DNA from: Pycnopodia helianthoides
Taxonomy: Eukaryota > Echinodermata > Asteroidea > Forcipulatida > Asteriidae
Assembly: GCA_032158295.1 (NCBI GenBank)
Contig: CM063255.1
Location: forward strand, 3,563,501 to 3,627,500
Reading direction: 5' to 3'
DNA length: 64,000 bases
Shown here: in pieces, positions 1 to 11,740 of the stretch
Layout of the letters: every line of letters begins with the position of its first letter
How positions within the stretch are numbered: the first letter of the stretch is position 1
Made by a program: the position numbers and the translations under genes
The notes under the pieces: model-generated
What the model was told of the DNA's origin: nothing
The model's database searches: none
The model's input: only the letters and a program-made list of their open reading frames with translations

Positions 1-2335
1 AGACAAAATTGTTATTTGCTATGGACGCTATGTCCTAATCAACTTACCATTGATACTTACCACAATCACATGTAACATCAGGAGGAAATTCTTCGTTCTC
101 TTTTTCTTTGTTTCTCTTTTTTTGTTTCGCATCCATTTTTTTCCACTCGCTTTGCAAGTCATTATCTGCATGCAGCGCAGCGCTCAAAAAATTGAATTTT
201 CGAGAATGTTTTGCTAACTGATTGTTTCTTCCACAACTAGTCAATAAAATCCATTCGTTTGCAATATTAAACGGTTAATTTACCTCAACTAAATAAACCG
301 TTTAGATATCCCTAACTGAACGAATTCATCGACTAGTTAGTGTAAACTGCACATGCTCCATGTTACCATGGTTTTACACTAATGTAAAGCAACAAAAGGG
401 GGAAAATCATTTTTTTTTTGCCAAGTTCATCTCAAAAAAATAGGACAGTAAAAACACTAAGTTTTGTAAATTTTGTGCATCAGTCACATACTGATTTATA
501 ATTTACCAGTTTTTGTGCTTTTATGAGGCTGATTGTCATTACTTTTTTAGAAAAAAACTACTTTTGGTGATGTTTAATATTCCGATATACTTTATTATGA
601 ACTTCATTACTAAAAGTGTAATGTATAAATGCTTTGACTTATAATGGTTTTAATGATTTTATAGGAACGAAAGATCTTTATTTACTAGAGAAAGTGTCGT
701 GTTATTTCAAAAGTCTTCGTGTAATATTGTTTTTATACTTTAGTAAGTCTGTGCACATTTTGTTTATTATTTTATATTGATTTTTTGAAATAGTGTCATT
801 ACTAAGAAATTCAAAAGAGTCTCTAAATTAAAAATTTGTACGCTAAAACATAGCAAATTAATCATGCCAATGTTCAGCTCTAAAATGACAACAAAATAAG
901 GTCACCAGTTTCTTTCATAACCATGGGAATGTTGCAAGAGAAACTAGTCGACTTCAATGCATCACTCTGGCCACGACCAAAATGCCCTCAAATCAAGAAA
1001 ACCCTCTCAGAACAAATAGTGGATGGTATCACCAATGACAATATTAGTAGACAACATCAACAAGTACCTAGATGAACACCCTGTGGAAGAGAAAGTAACC
1101 TGTTATGTTAATTGGGGGAGGAATGGGGTTTATATCTAGTCTGCTTACCAGTATTGATGCCTTCTTAAAGATCTTCAAGTTCCCCAGCCCTCAATGATGG
1201 CAAAGTTGAACTGTCCTGGACCTGTTGAAAAGACAGCACTTATAAGTTCTAGGCCTACTCTATGTCCCTCTAACCAACTTACCATTTATACATACCACAA
1301 TCACCTTCAACATCAAGAGGGTTATCTTCTTTGTGTCTCCTTTTTCTTGTTTAACCTTTCTTTTTGGCTTCTTTTTTTTTAGTCCACTTCTTAATTCATT
1401 GCCTGTTGCGCAGCGCCCTAAACAAGTAAGTTTGGGGTAATTTCTTATGTTGGGCACCTTATCTACTCAATTTTTACCAATTGATGAAATTTTTTCACCA
1501 GAAATATTAAACGACTAATTTAGCTCATCTAAATTAGACATTTTAATATTCCTTACTGAAAAACTCATCGTCTAATAAGTGTATACTGCAAAATAAATAA
1601 AAACAAGTTCGGGGTAATTGTGTTTTATTATGCTGAGCGCCGTATCTATTCAATTGTTATCAATTGATGATAATTATTCACCAGAAATATTAAACGATTA
1701 ATTTAGCTTATCTAAATTAACCATGTTAACATTCCTAACTGAAAAACAAATCACCACCAAATAAATGTATGCTTCAAAAAGCTCCATCTAAACATGCACT
1801 ATTTGGAGGCAGCTAAAGGGAAAAATGTTTTCCATTTAGCTTTTGCCAGTTTAATTCTAAAAAGATTACTAAATTATTTAAGTAACATGGTTTGACGCTT
1901 TCGCAAGTATATGTGAAGAATGTTTTTTTTTTTAGCTATTTAATTCATCTGATTGTTTTGAATCTCATTATTAAAAAAAAAAAAAAATGAAATAAAGGAA
2001 TGAAAAGGGTCTTTAACTTAAGAAACAAACTATGATAAAAAAATAAACGAATTAATCATGCCAATGTACTTTAGAATGACAACAAGATAAGGTCATCAGC
2101 TTCTTCCAAAGCCTGGGAAATATTCCAAGAGAAACTATTTTACTTTAAAGCATCACTCTGGCCACGACCAAAATGCCCTCAAATCAAGAAAACCCTTCTC
2201 AGAAAGATATTGGATGGCATCACCATTGACAATTCTAGTAGACAACATCAACAAGTACCGAGTTGAGAAAAGTTAACCTACTAGTTATTGGGAAGGAATG
2301 GGGTTAGATCTTCGCTTACCAGTTGATGCCATCTT
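1..2335. repeat. Two diverged direct repeats of about 1.15 kb
   Basis: Units 1-1,185 and 1,186-2,335 share their order of blocks. These are a purine-rich exon-like segment next to a CTTACC (minus-strand splice-donor) motif, an AATATTAAACG block, a CTCCAT block, and a block containing the CATCACTCTGGCCACGACCA motif (about 956-975 and 2,149-2,168). The second unit carries an extra inner duplication (1,497-1,590 and 1,680-1,790). The exon-like purine tracts on the minus strand (about 50-178 and 1,300-1,400) sit in different reading frames between copies because of a run-length change, so I do not call them genes. A short inverted copy of the last block lies at about 54,010-54,065, showing the family is dispersed. 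Confidence 0.8.
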
Positions 2336-2344
2336 AAAAACTTG

Positions 2345-2915
2345 TCTTACCGCTTGGGCGAACTCTATCCACTTGGACGACTTCTAGCCAAACCCATACC
2401 ACACAATCCATAGATCTTCTTACTTCACCCACAGGGAATAAGTGTTTTTAAATTCAGGCAGTCAGCAAAAAGTGCATAGTTCTAAAACTCAAAAACAAAA
2501 ATCACTTTTAAAGTTCTTGTCTTGCAACTTGGACGATGTCTTGTCACTTGGACGACTTCTAGCCAAACCCATACCACACAATCCATAGATCTTCTTACTT
2601 CACCCACAAGGCATAAATGTTTGAAAGTTCAGATAGTCAGCAAAAAAGTGTATAGTTCTAAAACTCAAAACCAAAAGTCACTTTTAAAGTTCTTGTCTTG
2701 CAACTTGGACGATTTCTTACCAAACCCATACCACACAATCCACAGATCTTCTTACTTCACCCACAGGCATAAATGTTTTACAGTTAAGATAGTCAGCAAA
2801 AAAAAGTGCATAGTTCTAAAACTCAAAACCAAAAGTCACTTTTAAAGTTATTGTCTTGCCACTTGGATGACTTCTAGCCAAACCCATACCACACAATCCA
2901 TAGATCTTCTTTCTT
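2345..2915 (+). repeat. VNTR of about 160-170 bp, four units
   Basis: Four tandem copies of a unit containing CCATACCACACAATCCA and TAGATCTTCTTACTTCACCC, each ending in an AAGTCACTTTTAAAGTT-type block. The same VNTR in the right long repeat (58,640-59,050) has three copies, so the two long repeats differ by one whole unit. Confidence 0.85.
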
Positions 2916-2934
2916 CTGAGTCCATAATAGTGTC

Positions 2935-3187
2935 CATATTATTAACAGTTCTCAAACGCAATATCGCAAGTTTCCTTTTCAAGGTAATTCAGTTCTTCGG
3001 TCCAGACAAGAGCCTCTCACGCCATCTTGACGAAGCTCGTAAGCAAAAGCGAAAGCTCAACAGGAGAATGTGGGTCCATTTGAAAGAAGTTCAGTTCCTA
3101 CAGTTCTGGTCGTCTTTAGAAGAATTTTACAAACTCCCGGAACTCTCCAGCTCTACTCGCAAGCTCAACGTCAAAGTCGGCCCATGA
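2935..3187 (+). other. Open frame of unknown origin, kept in both long-repeat copies
   Basis: A plus-strand frame of about 84 codons ends at TGA 3,187 and contains FFGPDKSLSRHLDEARKQKR and VQFLQFWSSLEEFYKLPELS. The right copy (59,083-59,334) encodes the same peptide without change. The composition looks protein-like, but there is no clear initiation site, splice site or family I recognise. It could be a decayed transposon ORF piece, an exon or chance. Confidence 0.3.
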
Positions 3188-3446
3188 CACCAGCGGGCTG
3201 GTTGAGTACACAAGAGGCAATTATTCTGTCTAACTTCGAAGTTTGGTTGTTCTCAACTTTTGGAACTCGATTACGAAATTAGACCATTGTGAGATTTGCT
3301 CATAAAAAGGCCTCAGTGAAGTACTTGACCAAAAGTCCTCATGTCAGAAGTCACTTCGTTTGAAGTTTTAAGTACATTTTGTTTCATTAGAATTGTGTAG
3401 GCAATGTCCTTATTACGACAAGTGACTAACATAGTTTGTGTCACTT

Positions 3447-3700
3447 ATAAAGAGTGACTAATACGGTAAAGTTCATCCGATACGTGAGGTCCAAATTCAG
3501 CCACGACGAGTCGCCATGTTGTCCCTTCTGCTGTCCTGTTGAAACTACACCATACGGTATTGCCGTGTCTTTTTCTACGCAGAAAGCACACAGACGATAG
3601 TGTGCATAACAATACTGATTTGCGTACACTGGAATTGGCTTGGTGACCATCTGGTACAATAACAATGTGCGGAATTTCTTGATCCCGAATGAATAATAGA
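3447..3700 (-). pseudogene. Protein-like segment of unknown family, frame broken between copies
   Basis: On the minus strand one frame reads EIPHIVIVPDGHQANSSV, then VWCSFNRTAEGTTWRLVV, and ends at TAA near 3,447. The right copy (59,580-59,840) has one base fewer after WRLVVA and continues as DLDLTYRMNFTVLV. At least one copy is therefore frameshifted. No clear flanking splice pair fits the 5,451-5,532 exon in phase. The domain is not recognised. Confidence 0.3.
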
Positions 3701-3774
3701 CCTACCCTGTTGCCTTACTCAGGCGGTGCCATTTATAAGTCACTAAGTACAACTTGGGAATATAGAATGATGTA

Positions 3775-4320
3775 ACTCTTCGAACGATCTTTTTGTTCTC
3801 TTTCGAACCAAGATTCACCTTAATAATAAAGAACGCTAGCAGTCACGTCTGTTAATATTTTCGATCGAAGGAAGATTTGTTTTTGTTCCAACAAAGATTT
3901 TTTTCGTTCGAATGAAGACTTTGAATTGTTTTCACCTGTTTCTTTAAAAGCTCAAAAAATTTGAACCGTTGTATCATTTGTGTTCACATAAATTTTGTTT
4001 TTCTCCTCTAAATTTTTTTTCAAGGATTTATTTTATTACCTTTTTTTTTCATTTTGTATTCACCTAACTATTTTGTTTTTACCTCTCGTTTTTAAGTTTG
4101 TTTACGCACAGAAGTTTGTTAACCTAACTGGTTTTTTTATTCACCGACTTTTGGTTCACTCACGGTTCACTCACCGATTTTACTTTAACCTCTCAAGTCT
4201 TTTCCCCTATCTAATTCTTTTCACTAACTGAATTGGAATTTTTTAACCTCTCAAGTTTTTTTCAGCCACCTAATTGTTCACCAAAAATTGTAGTTTTCAC
4301 CAATAATTTAGTGCTTCAGG
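3775..4320. other. T-rich spacer with TTCGAACGA-type and TCACCGATTT-type short repeats
   Basis: Low-complexity, strongly T-rich on the plus strand, with short recurring words (TTCGAACGA, TTCACTCACC, AACCTCTCAAG). The right counterpart is 59,930-60,470. I see no gene here. Confidence 0.5.
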
Positions 4321-4419
4321 CGGGTGTTCAACCGGGGTCTTAAATGAGGAAGGCGAGGAGAGAAACCACTGCGCCGCCATCTCGACCTCCGGAAGAGTAC
4401 CGGTGAGCTGTTGATATCA

Positions 4420-4700
4420 TAAAACACTATTTGAAGTTATGTAGTTTGAGAGAAAGAAGTAAATTTTCACCCCAAAATGTGAATCTGAGAAAGACTTCAG
4501 GCGTGAAGCCTTTCTCAGCTGGCATCAAAAAGCACACCATTCTTTGCAACAAGGGTAATTTTCTTTCATACTTTTCTTGCCACTTTGATGACCGATTGAG
4601 CCCAAATTTTCACAGTTTTTTTTTTTTTTTTTTTTTTTTCACAGGCGTTTGTTGGAATACACCAAGTGAGGATGCTGGTCTTTGACAATATTATCAAAAG
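4420..4700. mobile_element. MITE fragment of an echinoderm-type short inverted-repeat family
   Basis: Contains the words GAGAAAGAAGTAAATTTTCA, TTTGATGACCGATTGAG, and ACACCAAGTGAGGATGCTGG followed by TCTTTGACAATATTATCAAA. I associate these with a very common non-autonomous repeat in starfish genomes (recall, not searched). An inner run of about 23 T differs in length from the right copy (60,480-60,740), whose run is about 9. The element is truncated, without two clean ends. Confidence 0.5.
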
Positions 4701-4737
4701 TATACCCTGCCTTACTTAAGGTCAAGCTCGTCTATGA

Positions 4738-4990
4738 AAGAGGGGTTACTATTTACGTCGATGATGCTATTCCTGCTTCCTGGAAAACAAGGAGGTTCCT
4801 GAACGACCGGAATGCATCTTGGTCAAAGTGCGGCTAGCAATGCTTCCCCGTGGCATATCTTCAATAGTTCATGTGTGCTGTTTATATCACTACCAGCTCA
4901 CCCTACCAAGAACTGTTCAACGAACACGTCTAATTGAACGTCGGGCCGTGTCTTACGGTCGCGTCAGGATGTTGCCCGTCGCGTCGCCTA
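4738..4990 (+). pseudogene. LINE endonuclease-domain remnant
   Basis: The plus strand in shifting frames gives GGVTIYVDDAIPAS-like residues, then ERPECILVKVR, AMLPRGISSIV and CAVY-like residues. This order matches the AP-endonuclease part of non-LTR retrotransposons, where a G-V-x-I-Y strand is followed by CIWVK-like and VYxPP strands. Several frameshifts and stops interrupt it, so it is dead. The right copy at 60,838-61,068 has lost a few bases differently. Confidence 0.55.
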
Positions 4991-5450
4991 AAAAATAATA
5001 TATAAACAAACAAATACATACATAATTTGTGTCCTAAAATAAGGTTCTTTTTAACTCCGTTATTATGCCGTTTAAAATAATCTGACGTGGAAATATCGTC
5101 CTGTAATCATTGCGAGAAGAAAAGAAAAACAGTTTTAAAAAGTATATAAAAAACAGTCAAAAACATGAAACTGAAGTCTGATTGTTTTCTTCATATAGGG
5201 GGAGAGATGCGCCAATTGGTTGGAGCATTTGTACTGCATTTTGTCTGACTTTGTTTTTAATTATTAGTCTCCGTAGAGACTTTTAAAAATTGCATATGCC
5301 GACGATATTTCACGTCGTCATTGCTGGGTATTGGGATAAGTTTTCAACTAGCAATAATCGCACCTCGGTTGAACCTCATTGGTTACGATATCGCCTCTGC
5401 GCAAAGATAAACCTTCCACTGTTCACGATGAGGATCTTAGAGAGGCTTAC

Positions 5451-5532
5451 CACGTTGAGTTTATGGTGCCCAAGTGCATGGACGTGTACGTAACGTATAC
5501 GTCTTCACAGATGAGTACTTCTGCCGTTGAGA
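5451..5532 (-). CDS. Orphan exon candidate (82 nt), gene unknown
   Basis: Minus strand: acceptor TTTAGTTTTCAG at 5,533-5,544, donor GTG|GTAAGC at 5,450. The only open frame reads STAEVLICEDVYVTYTSM then HLGTINST and ends two bases into a codon. Both splice sites and all residues are retained in the right copy (61,529-61,610). No partner exon with matching phase was found in the window, so this may be part of a larger minus-strand gene, or a relic. The domain is not recognised. Confidence 0.4.
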
Positions 5533-5564
5533 CTGAAAACTAAATTTGTAATAAATATAATTTG

Positions 5565-6600
5565 CAATTTAGAGGGTCTTTTTTCCCTAGGGTTTGACAC
5601 TACAAACATTGGATAAATTACATGGTTGTATAGAGGCATCAAAAGATTTTGCTAGTAATTAAGGACTTGATTGAAAACAATGCATTCTGTTTTTTTTTTT
5701 TTTTTTTTTTTGTACATTGGCCTCATCCATGAACCTGTTGATTGCAGATTGATATAAATAGATAAGATGAAAATTATAACATGTCACCACCTTGCTACCA
5801 TACTAACAAACACAAACGAACTGCTGCAAAGACCCACCAAATAAACACCTTAAAGTGAGGGCTTCTACATGATTTCAGTTAGGCTGAAGTGTCTTCACCC
5901 TAGACTGCAAATTTGTGTAGAAATTTCGTCTGATCGCGCCCTCTTTTGATTTAACCTCCTTTAGCCCAGGTTAATTTACCGAATGGGGTAGGCCTACACT
6001 AAACTGGTCCCCTGTCTTTATCCGCAAGGATAAAGTCAGGCACTTGTCTTACAGGCCCAATGATTTCATAGGATAAGCCTAAGATTTTATTGGATAAACT
6101 TGCTTTGACATAAAGCTTTCCATATCTGTGTTATGATTGGTCCGTTCGAGATGACGTGTTTAGTCAGCTACCCATATTATTTGAACGTCTGCTGCATGCA
6201 CCTGTGCATAATGTTCGTATGTAATCAATATAATTTGCAACTTAGAGGGTCTTTTGTTGATTGATATAAATGATTACGATAAAAAATTATATCTTGCCAC
6301 CCCCCCCCCTTGATACCCTAGTAACAAACACAAACGAACTGCTGCAAAGACCCGCCAAATGTAGGATTTGAAACTTTGCATGGTGGAAATACGATATGGA
6401 AAAGGTTTGCTTTCTCCAGAAGACGATCAGAGCATACTGATCGAAACGTCGAGTTAACCAACGGTTCTTTTCAGAACCACCCCAGCTCAATAAGAGACAG
6501 TATTACATGGTTGTCACCGCAAACCTTTTCCATACATGATTTCAGTTAGACTGGAGTGTCCTTACCCTAGACTGAAAATTTGTGTAGAAATTTTGCCAGA
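5565..6600. repeat. Direct duplication (about 670-bp period) with nested TIR element
   Basis: Words such as TTTAGAGGGTCTTTT, AACAAACACAAACGAACTGC and ATGATTTCAGTTAG...GACTG occur twice, at 5,565-5,960 and 6,236-6,600. The second unit is interrupted by a 140-bp element at 6,395-6,534. The same layout is at 61,645-62,720 in the right long repeat, where the second unit keeps an extra stretch (about 62,450-62,490) missing on the left. Confidence 0.7.
6395..6534. mobile_element. 140-bp element with 16-bp terminal inverted repeats
   Basis: Starts with TATGGAAAAGGTTTGC and ends with its exact reverse complement GCAAACCTTTTCCATA. The interior has a hairpin (GATCAG...CTGATC) followed by GAAACGTCG. 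A counterpart of equal length lies at 62,521-62,660. The interior resembles the tails of some Penelope-like or LINE elements, which I cannot confirm. Confidence 0.6.
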
Positions 6601-7739
6601 GGTTGAATAATTTAGGAGGGATGATGTGGTTCATTTTTATGGCTTTATGTCAGAAAGCCCACCGAAGAGTACAACGAAAGCTTTGCGACAACACACACGT
6701 TTACATACTCGCCGAATGACAAATATTATTTATTTTGTTTTATATGCACTTATCTTGCATTAAAGTTTGTACCTTTTTTGTAATTGTTTGTTGCATGGAC
6801 GAATATAGTGAAAACCGTTTTTTGTGCGGGAAGCACTAAGGTCAAACAAACAAGTAATACATTTTATGATAAGATGCATACGTCATCACTTAGTAATCGT
6901 GGAGTACAAACAAGTTACACACGCGCATACATCAAGCTCAGTGTTGCAAACACTTGTGGACATTCCTTTGTTCTGTCCATATAAGAACAAAAAAAACATT
7001 CTTGAACTCTTTGAAAAAAACAAATCAAATAAACAAACAAACCAACAACTTCTAAATCACACTCTGTGGACGTGTGTAAGTGCACAGAGTTTTTCTAGTC
7101 CTTTACATTGTGTGGACCTCTTTTGTTCTCAGGTCCACACTTAATAACGCCTAAAGACACATAGTGCCAAAAGGTGTTATAATGGTGGACAATGTAAAGA
7201 CCGAGTCTCTACATTATTTAAACAGTTCGTTTTGCCACCGTAAACGTGAATGTTTCCAAAACGTCTTCTTTTCACTTTTTACATTATTATACCGCCAGTA
7301 GCGTTTTTTTGTCAAAATGTTGTAAAAAAAAAAGAACACTATTTTAACAAATACATTTCTTTCCGTAAAAAACAAACCTATATTAAATGTTTAAATGTTG
7401 TAAAACAAACCAATACAAAATATCTTTTGGAGAAATTACCTACGTAAAGACAACAAGAAATCCACACAAAATGCTATAATCAAACAATCAGTGTACGGTT
7501 TATTCAAAATCCAAAGCAAGATCGACGTGATGTCGTAATTTAAAAACTTAACAGTATGCAAATAGATCACAGTTTCAACAAGCCGAATCCACTTTTTTTT
7601 TTTGCAACTCTGTCTACTTCTGTTTTAAAAAAATAATTACAAAAACACACAAACACTAAAAAAAGGATAGTATAAATAAAAACCCAATGCAGAATTCACT
7701 GTTCCAACCAACTTTGTTTCTTGTACGCTATTCATATAT
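6600..7739. other. AT-rich spacer without recognised gene
   Basis: Short chance frames only. A small inverted repeat (TTTACATTGT near 7,100 and ACAATGTAAA near 7,190) is visible. From about 7,500 the sequence becomes alignable with regions 15,060 and 22,870 downstream of genes B and C, i.e. the start of the gene-unit homology. Confidence 0.5.
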
Positions 7740-7767
7740 GCAGTGAGTTATGTATATAACTCACTGC
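7740..7767. repeat. Perfect-arm palindrome
   Basis: GCAGTGAGTTA and TAACTCACTGC arms around a short TA-rich centre. The right long repeat has the same arms around a longer TA-rich palindrome (63,866-63,923; 58 versus 28 bp). Confidence 0.75.
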
Positions 7768-7843
7768 TTAAGCAATTTCTGTTGAAGGCATCGAATGAAA
7801 CATTAGCTAAAACAAAACAAAACAAAAAATCAACACCAACAAC

Positions 7844-8854
7844 AATTACATTAATAATAAATAATAATGTAAACATCAGCATGTTATAGTGACCTGTCAC
7901 ACTCAAATGGTTTGACTACCCTTTTTCAGTTTAAGCTGGTTTTCTGACACTATTTTATTGATAATGATTACACAACAATGCTTTTATAAATGCCCTTGTG
8001 GTTTAAGTTCAGAAGAAGGTAAGATATGTTTGAGTTTGTAAGCTTTATATTTAAAGTTCATAACATCTTTGTGTTGGTATCTAGTTTGCCCTGTTGTTTT
8101 AAAATGAATGGTTGATGGCATGTTACTTTTCTAGGTGGTTTTTGTTTTCCTTTGTAATGTCGACATAGTGCCCTGCATTCCACACACACAAACATTGACA
8201 GAGAAAAAAGCGAGTGCTTTTAGCAAAATTAACTAAACCATGGTACCCTCAATATAAACTATTGTATAAAACGTATAACTTCTTACAGACCAATATTCAA
8301 ATATCGACTAAAAGATGTACTTCTAATATTTAAACGCATATCAACGAATAAACCACAAGGGGAAACTGACTGGGAACACAATCAAATTAACACCGATTGA
8401 CAATCATTGTAAAGGTATGATTTAAACCGTAACTAAAAATGTATTGTGAATCATTTTTAAATTTAGTAAACATATGATGTTAATTGTTGAATCAATAAAA
8501 AAGATTTGTGCACAACAGAACAGAAGCGTTACTAAGACAAATCCGTAAGTTACCTTTAGAAAGTAAAACTTACACCCAAAACGTCACTTACACAGTTCTA
8601 GTCTCAAGTAAAACACTTGAGCACCAATGAAGCCGAAAATTATTTAACAGCTTATAATTATTCAGTTTAATCAAAAACAGCAGCGTTTATATGTAACATA
8701 TCTGTGCAAAATATATTGTGCAATGTATGAATACAAATCTAGTGGTTAATCTTTAAGAGTAAAACTTGTTAGTAACATACAAAGTTCAGTGCGCAGGTAA
8801 ATTAATTATACGTCGCTGTTATGCATTTTGCTCTCAGTTAAATGTCTGGGTCTC
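7844..8854. other. 3' flank of gene A, homologous to flanks of genes B and C
   Basis: AT-rich, no gene. The block at 8,350-8,450 (AATAAACCACAAGGGGAA) is shared with 23,635-23,740 below gene C but is absent below gene B. The block at 8,755-8,845 is shared with both 16,265-16,350 and 24,060-24,150. Confidence 0.6.
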
Positions 8855-11683
8855 TTAGTCTTTCCAAGTTAGAGAAAAATTAGTGCATGGCTCAAAGAAA
8901 CTCCATGCAGTGATTACGGTGTTCTGCAAGACTATGAACAACCGGTTGGCTTCGGGTGGAGATGGCAGGTCATAGGTCAGGTATGATGCTTCCACGTCTC
9001 TAACTCCAGCCTCGATATGACCGCCGTCGTAGGTCACAAACAATGTCTCACCGAAGATGGTTAGGGCTGATTTGGTCTTCACGGCGGTCCATGATAGATC
9101 GTCTTCTCGTTTGAAGACTGTAAAGTTTGACGAGGACAGACCTGCATAAATGTTAACGGAAGATATGAACTCACCAGACTGATGTGCTACCGAGCAACAC
9201 CGAATAATACATATAACGTGTTCTACTGTAGTCGGGGACTTTATGAAATTTTACTCATGTTAGATGATACACAATTCTGACCAAATGCTTCTTATTAGCT
9301 GTTCCGACCTACTGTCGGAACAGGTATTGTTTTCGTCGAAATTTGTATTATTTTTATTATTATTATTATTTTTATTATTATTATTAATATTATTATTATT
9401 ATTATTATTCTTCTTCTTTGTTTCCGCCTAAATCCCCATAGCATTTGTACACAATTTTATTAAATTCTTTAAAAAAAAACTTAGTGAACATGAAAGACTT
9501 AGATCCTATATCCTATTGAAGCTTAGTTCCTAAACTTTAACCTAAAAATGGTTAAAATTATTAATTAATTAGCCATGTTTCAGCAAGATGAATATTCAAT
9601 TAGCAAACCTTGTTCGAACCATAACTCAAAAAGTGTACCGCCGATCGTCAAACTTTTTTCAGTTATACACCTGTGGGATACTGTAGATTTAGTTTTTGGC
9701 CTAAAATGCCGAACGACGTCATCATGACATCATTTATTTTGCGTTTTCACCCGTGTACAAAACACATTGAATAAAGTGAAAACAAATCCGACTGCCAGAA
9801 ACATAATTATTCGATAAGGTCAAATTACATGTCTTATATTGCCGAAATCTTTCTTAAAGACAGAAAGATTTTATTGACGGTCAATTTAAAATTATCAAAA
9901 CTTATTCAAACATTGTTAGTAGAAACATCCGAATACCCAGGAAAGTTTTCATGGAATGGGTACGGCGTCAAATTAGGTTTGTGTTATCGAAAATTATATC
10001 ACTCTAAACTCAAGTAAGTCCTACACCGTTTATGACCAGTGTTATTGAGTTTTTTGCAGAATAAACATAGAGTCCTTACGGTCGCCGACTTACACAAGTC
10101 TACGGTTATTCACGAGAATCGAGAAGAATGGTGCTTGCTCTTCACCGCTCAGTTCCCTATTCAGGTTTCAGCGTGAACGTAGAAAACATACCACCTGTGT
10201 TTTGGGACGATTGTGCAGGTGGATGGCAGACTAGTTTGCGCTGGGGACCCGTTCGCCGGAAAACATGTTTGAGTCTTCTTATGCAAACGCATTACTTCGG
10301 AAAATTGCCGTGTAGCAAACAAAAAAACTTTGTGGGGATTGCAATAGGGCAATAAAGAGAGCTGATTGATGAGAGGCGTAGAAAAGGAAAATAACCTTTT
10401 TCATGGCTATATGATCGTTTTGGATTTCGGGTCAAGATCCAAATTGAACAATAAACTCATATCCCAATTTAACTATTTTAGCCTAACACAATAAAATAAG
10501 GCATAAAGAAACAACAAATAAGGTTTAGTATTTTAATATAGAAAACAAAACGTACAGGGTCAATTATGTTCTTTAACAACCAATGCTAACATTTCAAATT
10601 TCTTATATAAATCTGAGTACACCTGATCGTTGCGAATTATTTTGTGACGTCAATATTCGCTTCGCATTCGCATTTTATTCAAAAGCCTAACCCCACTTTG
10701 ACCTTTTCTTCCGGTCCAAATAGGAAGTTCAAATATTACAAATTATACCTCCTGAACCACATGTCATAAAGTCATCTGTGTGATGTTCGCTAGCTTAATA
10801 CAGAGCGTTTAATCAAAATAAAACAAAACGGAACAGCTTTGTGTTTGTTCACAAACACCTATGGTCTAGTTTTTATGTGTAATCTGTTTAACTTTTTGCT
10901 CAACCACTGTTTTAATAGTTAATGAACTCACCGACTATGAATTTTGTATGTTGATAACCCTTGTTACCAAGAGAAAATTTCACCCGCGTCTTCCTGGAAC
11001 CACGGACGCTGAATTCCAGCCTCATCGGTAAATCAAGGGGTTCCTCAACTTGTGTGCGCCCAGGTTTTGTTGTGTAGCTTCTTGAGCACGGTAATTGAGT
11101 TGTACCAGGTGCTGCAGTCGACACTAAAAGAGGGCACGTACAATTGAAACAGGTACACTGAAATATTATTTGAAATAAGAGAAACCAAACGGAGATTTGA
11201 AGCAAATACTTCCACGTGGCCAACCTAAAGGAAAGCAGTTTTGAAAATGCGCCTGATCCCCGTTTATTTAGTTAGAGTTTGTGCTCAACTCGTAATGAAT
11301 AATGTATTGTTATTGTCCTGACTGTACTGGAAATAAATTTACAGTTGGCAACCTCCAAAAGCTTACCACTAAGGACAGGTGAGGGGCTTGCCTTTCCACG
11401 TTTGATCTGATTGTCACCATCAACGATCATCTCGTACTGCTGCACTTGAGGCTTTATGTTTACTCCTCCCAGACGGAACTCTGTGCATTCACACAAGGTT
11501 TGCTCAGGTAGTGACCAGCCATAGCGCTTGCCGGTTGCTCGGTCTAATTCTTGACCCATGTAACAAACACAAGCTTCATCTGAAACCAAATAAAAGTTGG
11601 AGTTTTTCCTAATCTTCTGGCGAACCAAGTCTGTCCAACCCTGTCTAACTCGTATCATTTTGGTGGTGGTGGGGGGGGGGGGG

Positions 11684-11740
<57 letters not shown>

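Larger units (their letters stand above)
1..7843. repeat. Left copy of a long direct terminal repeat (7.8 kb)
   Basis: The first 7.8 kb matches 56,323-64,000 in the same orientation almost throughout. The offset drifts from about 56,320 at the left end to about 56,160 at the right because of indels. Many stretches of more than 100 bp are identical. Differences are scattered substitutions, homopolymer length changes, one VNTR unit, and a deletion near 4,735 relative to the right copy. Position 1 falls inside the end of the 25-bp minisatellite that also precedes the right copy, so homology probably extends beyond the window. Confidence 0.95.

Noticed and set aside
1260..1457. Lysine-rich minus-strand ORFs in the 1.15-kb repeats (also 44-244 and 57,580-57,777) as exons
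   Set aside because: The frame differs between copies because of an A-run length change and the competing donors are inconsistent; likely repeat sequence.
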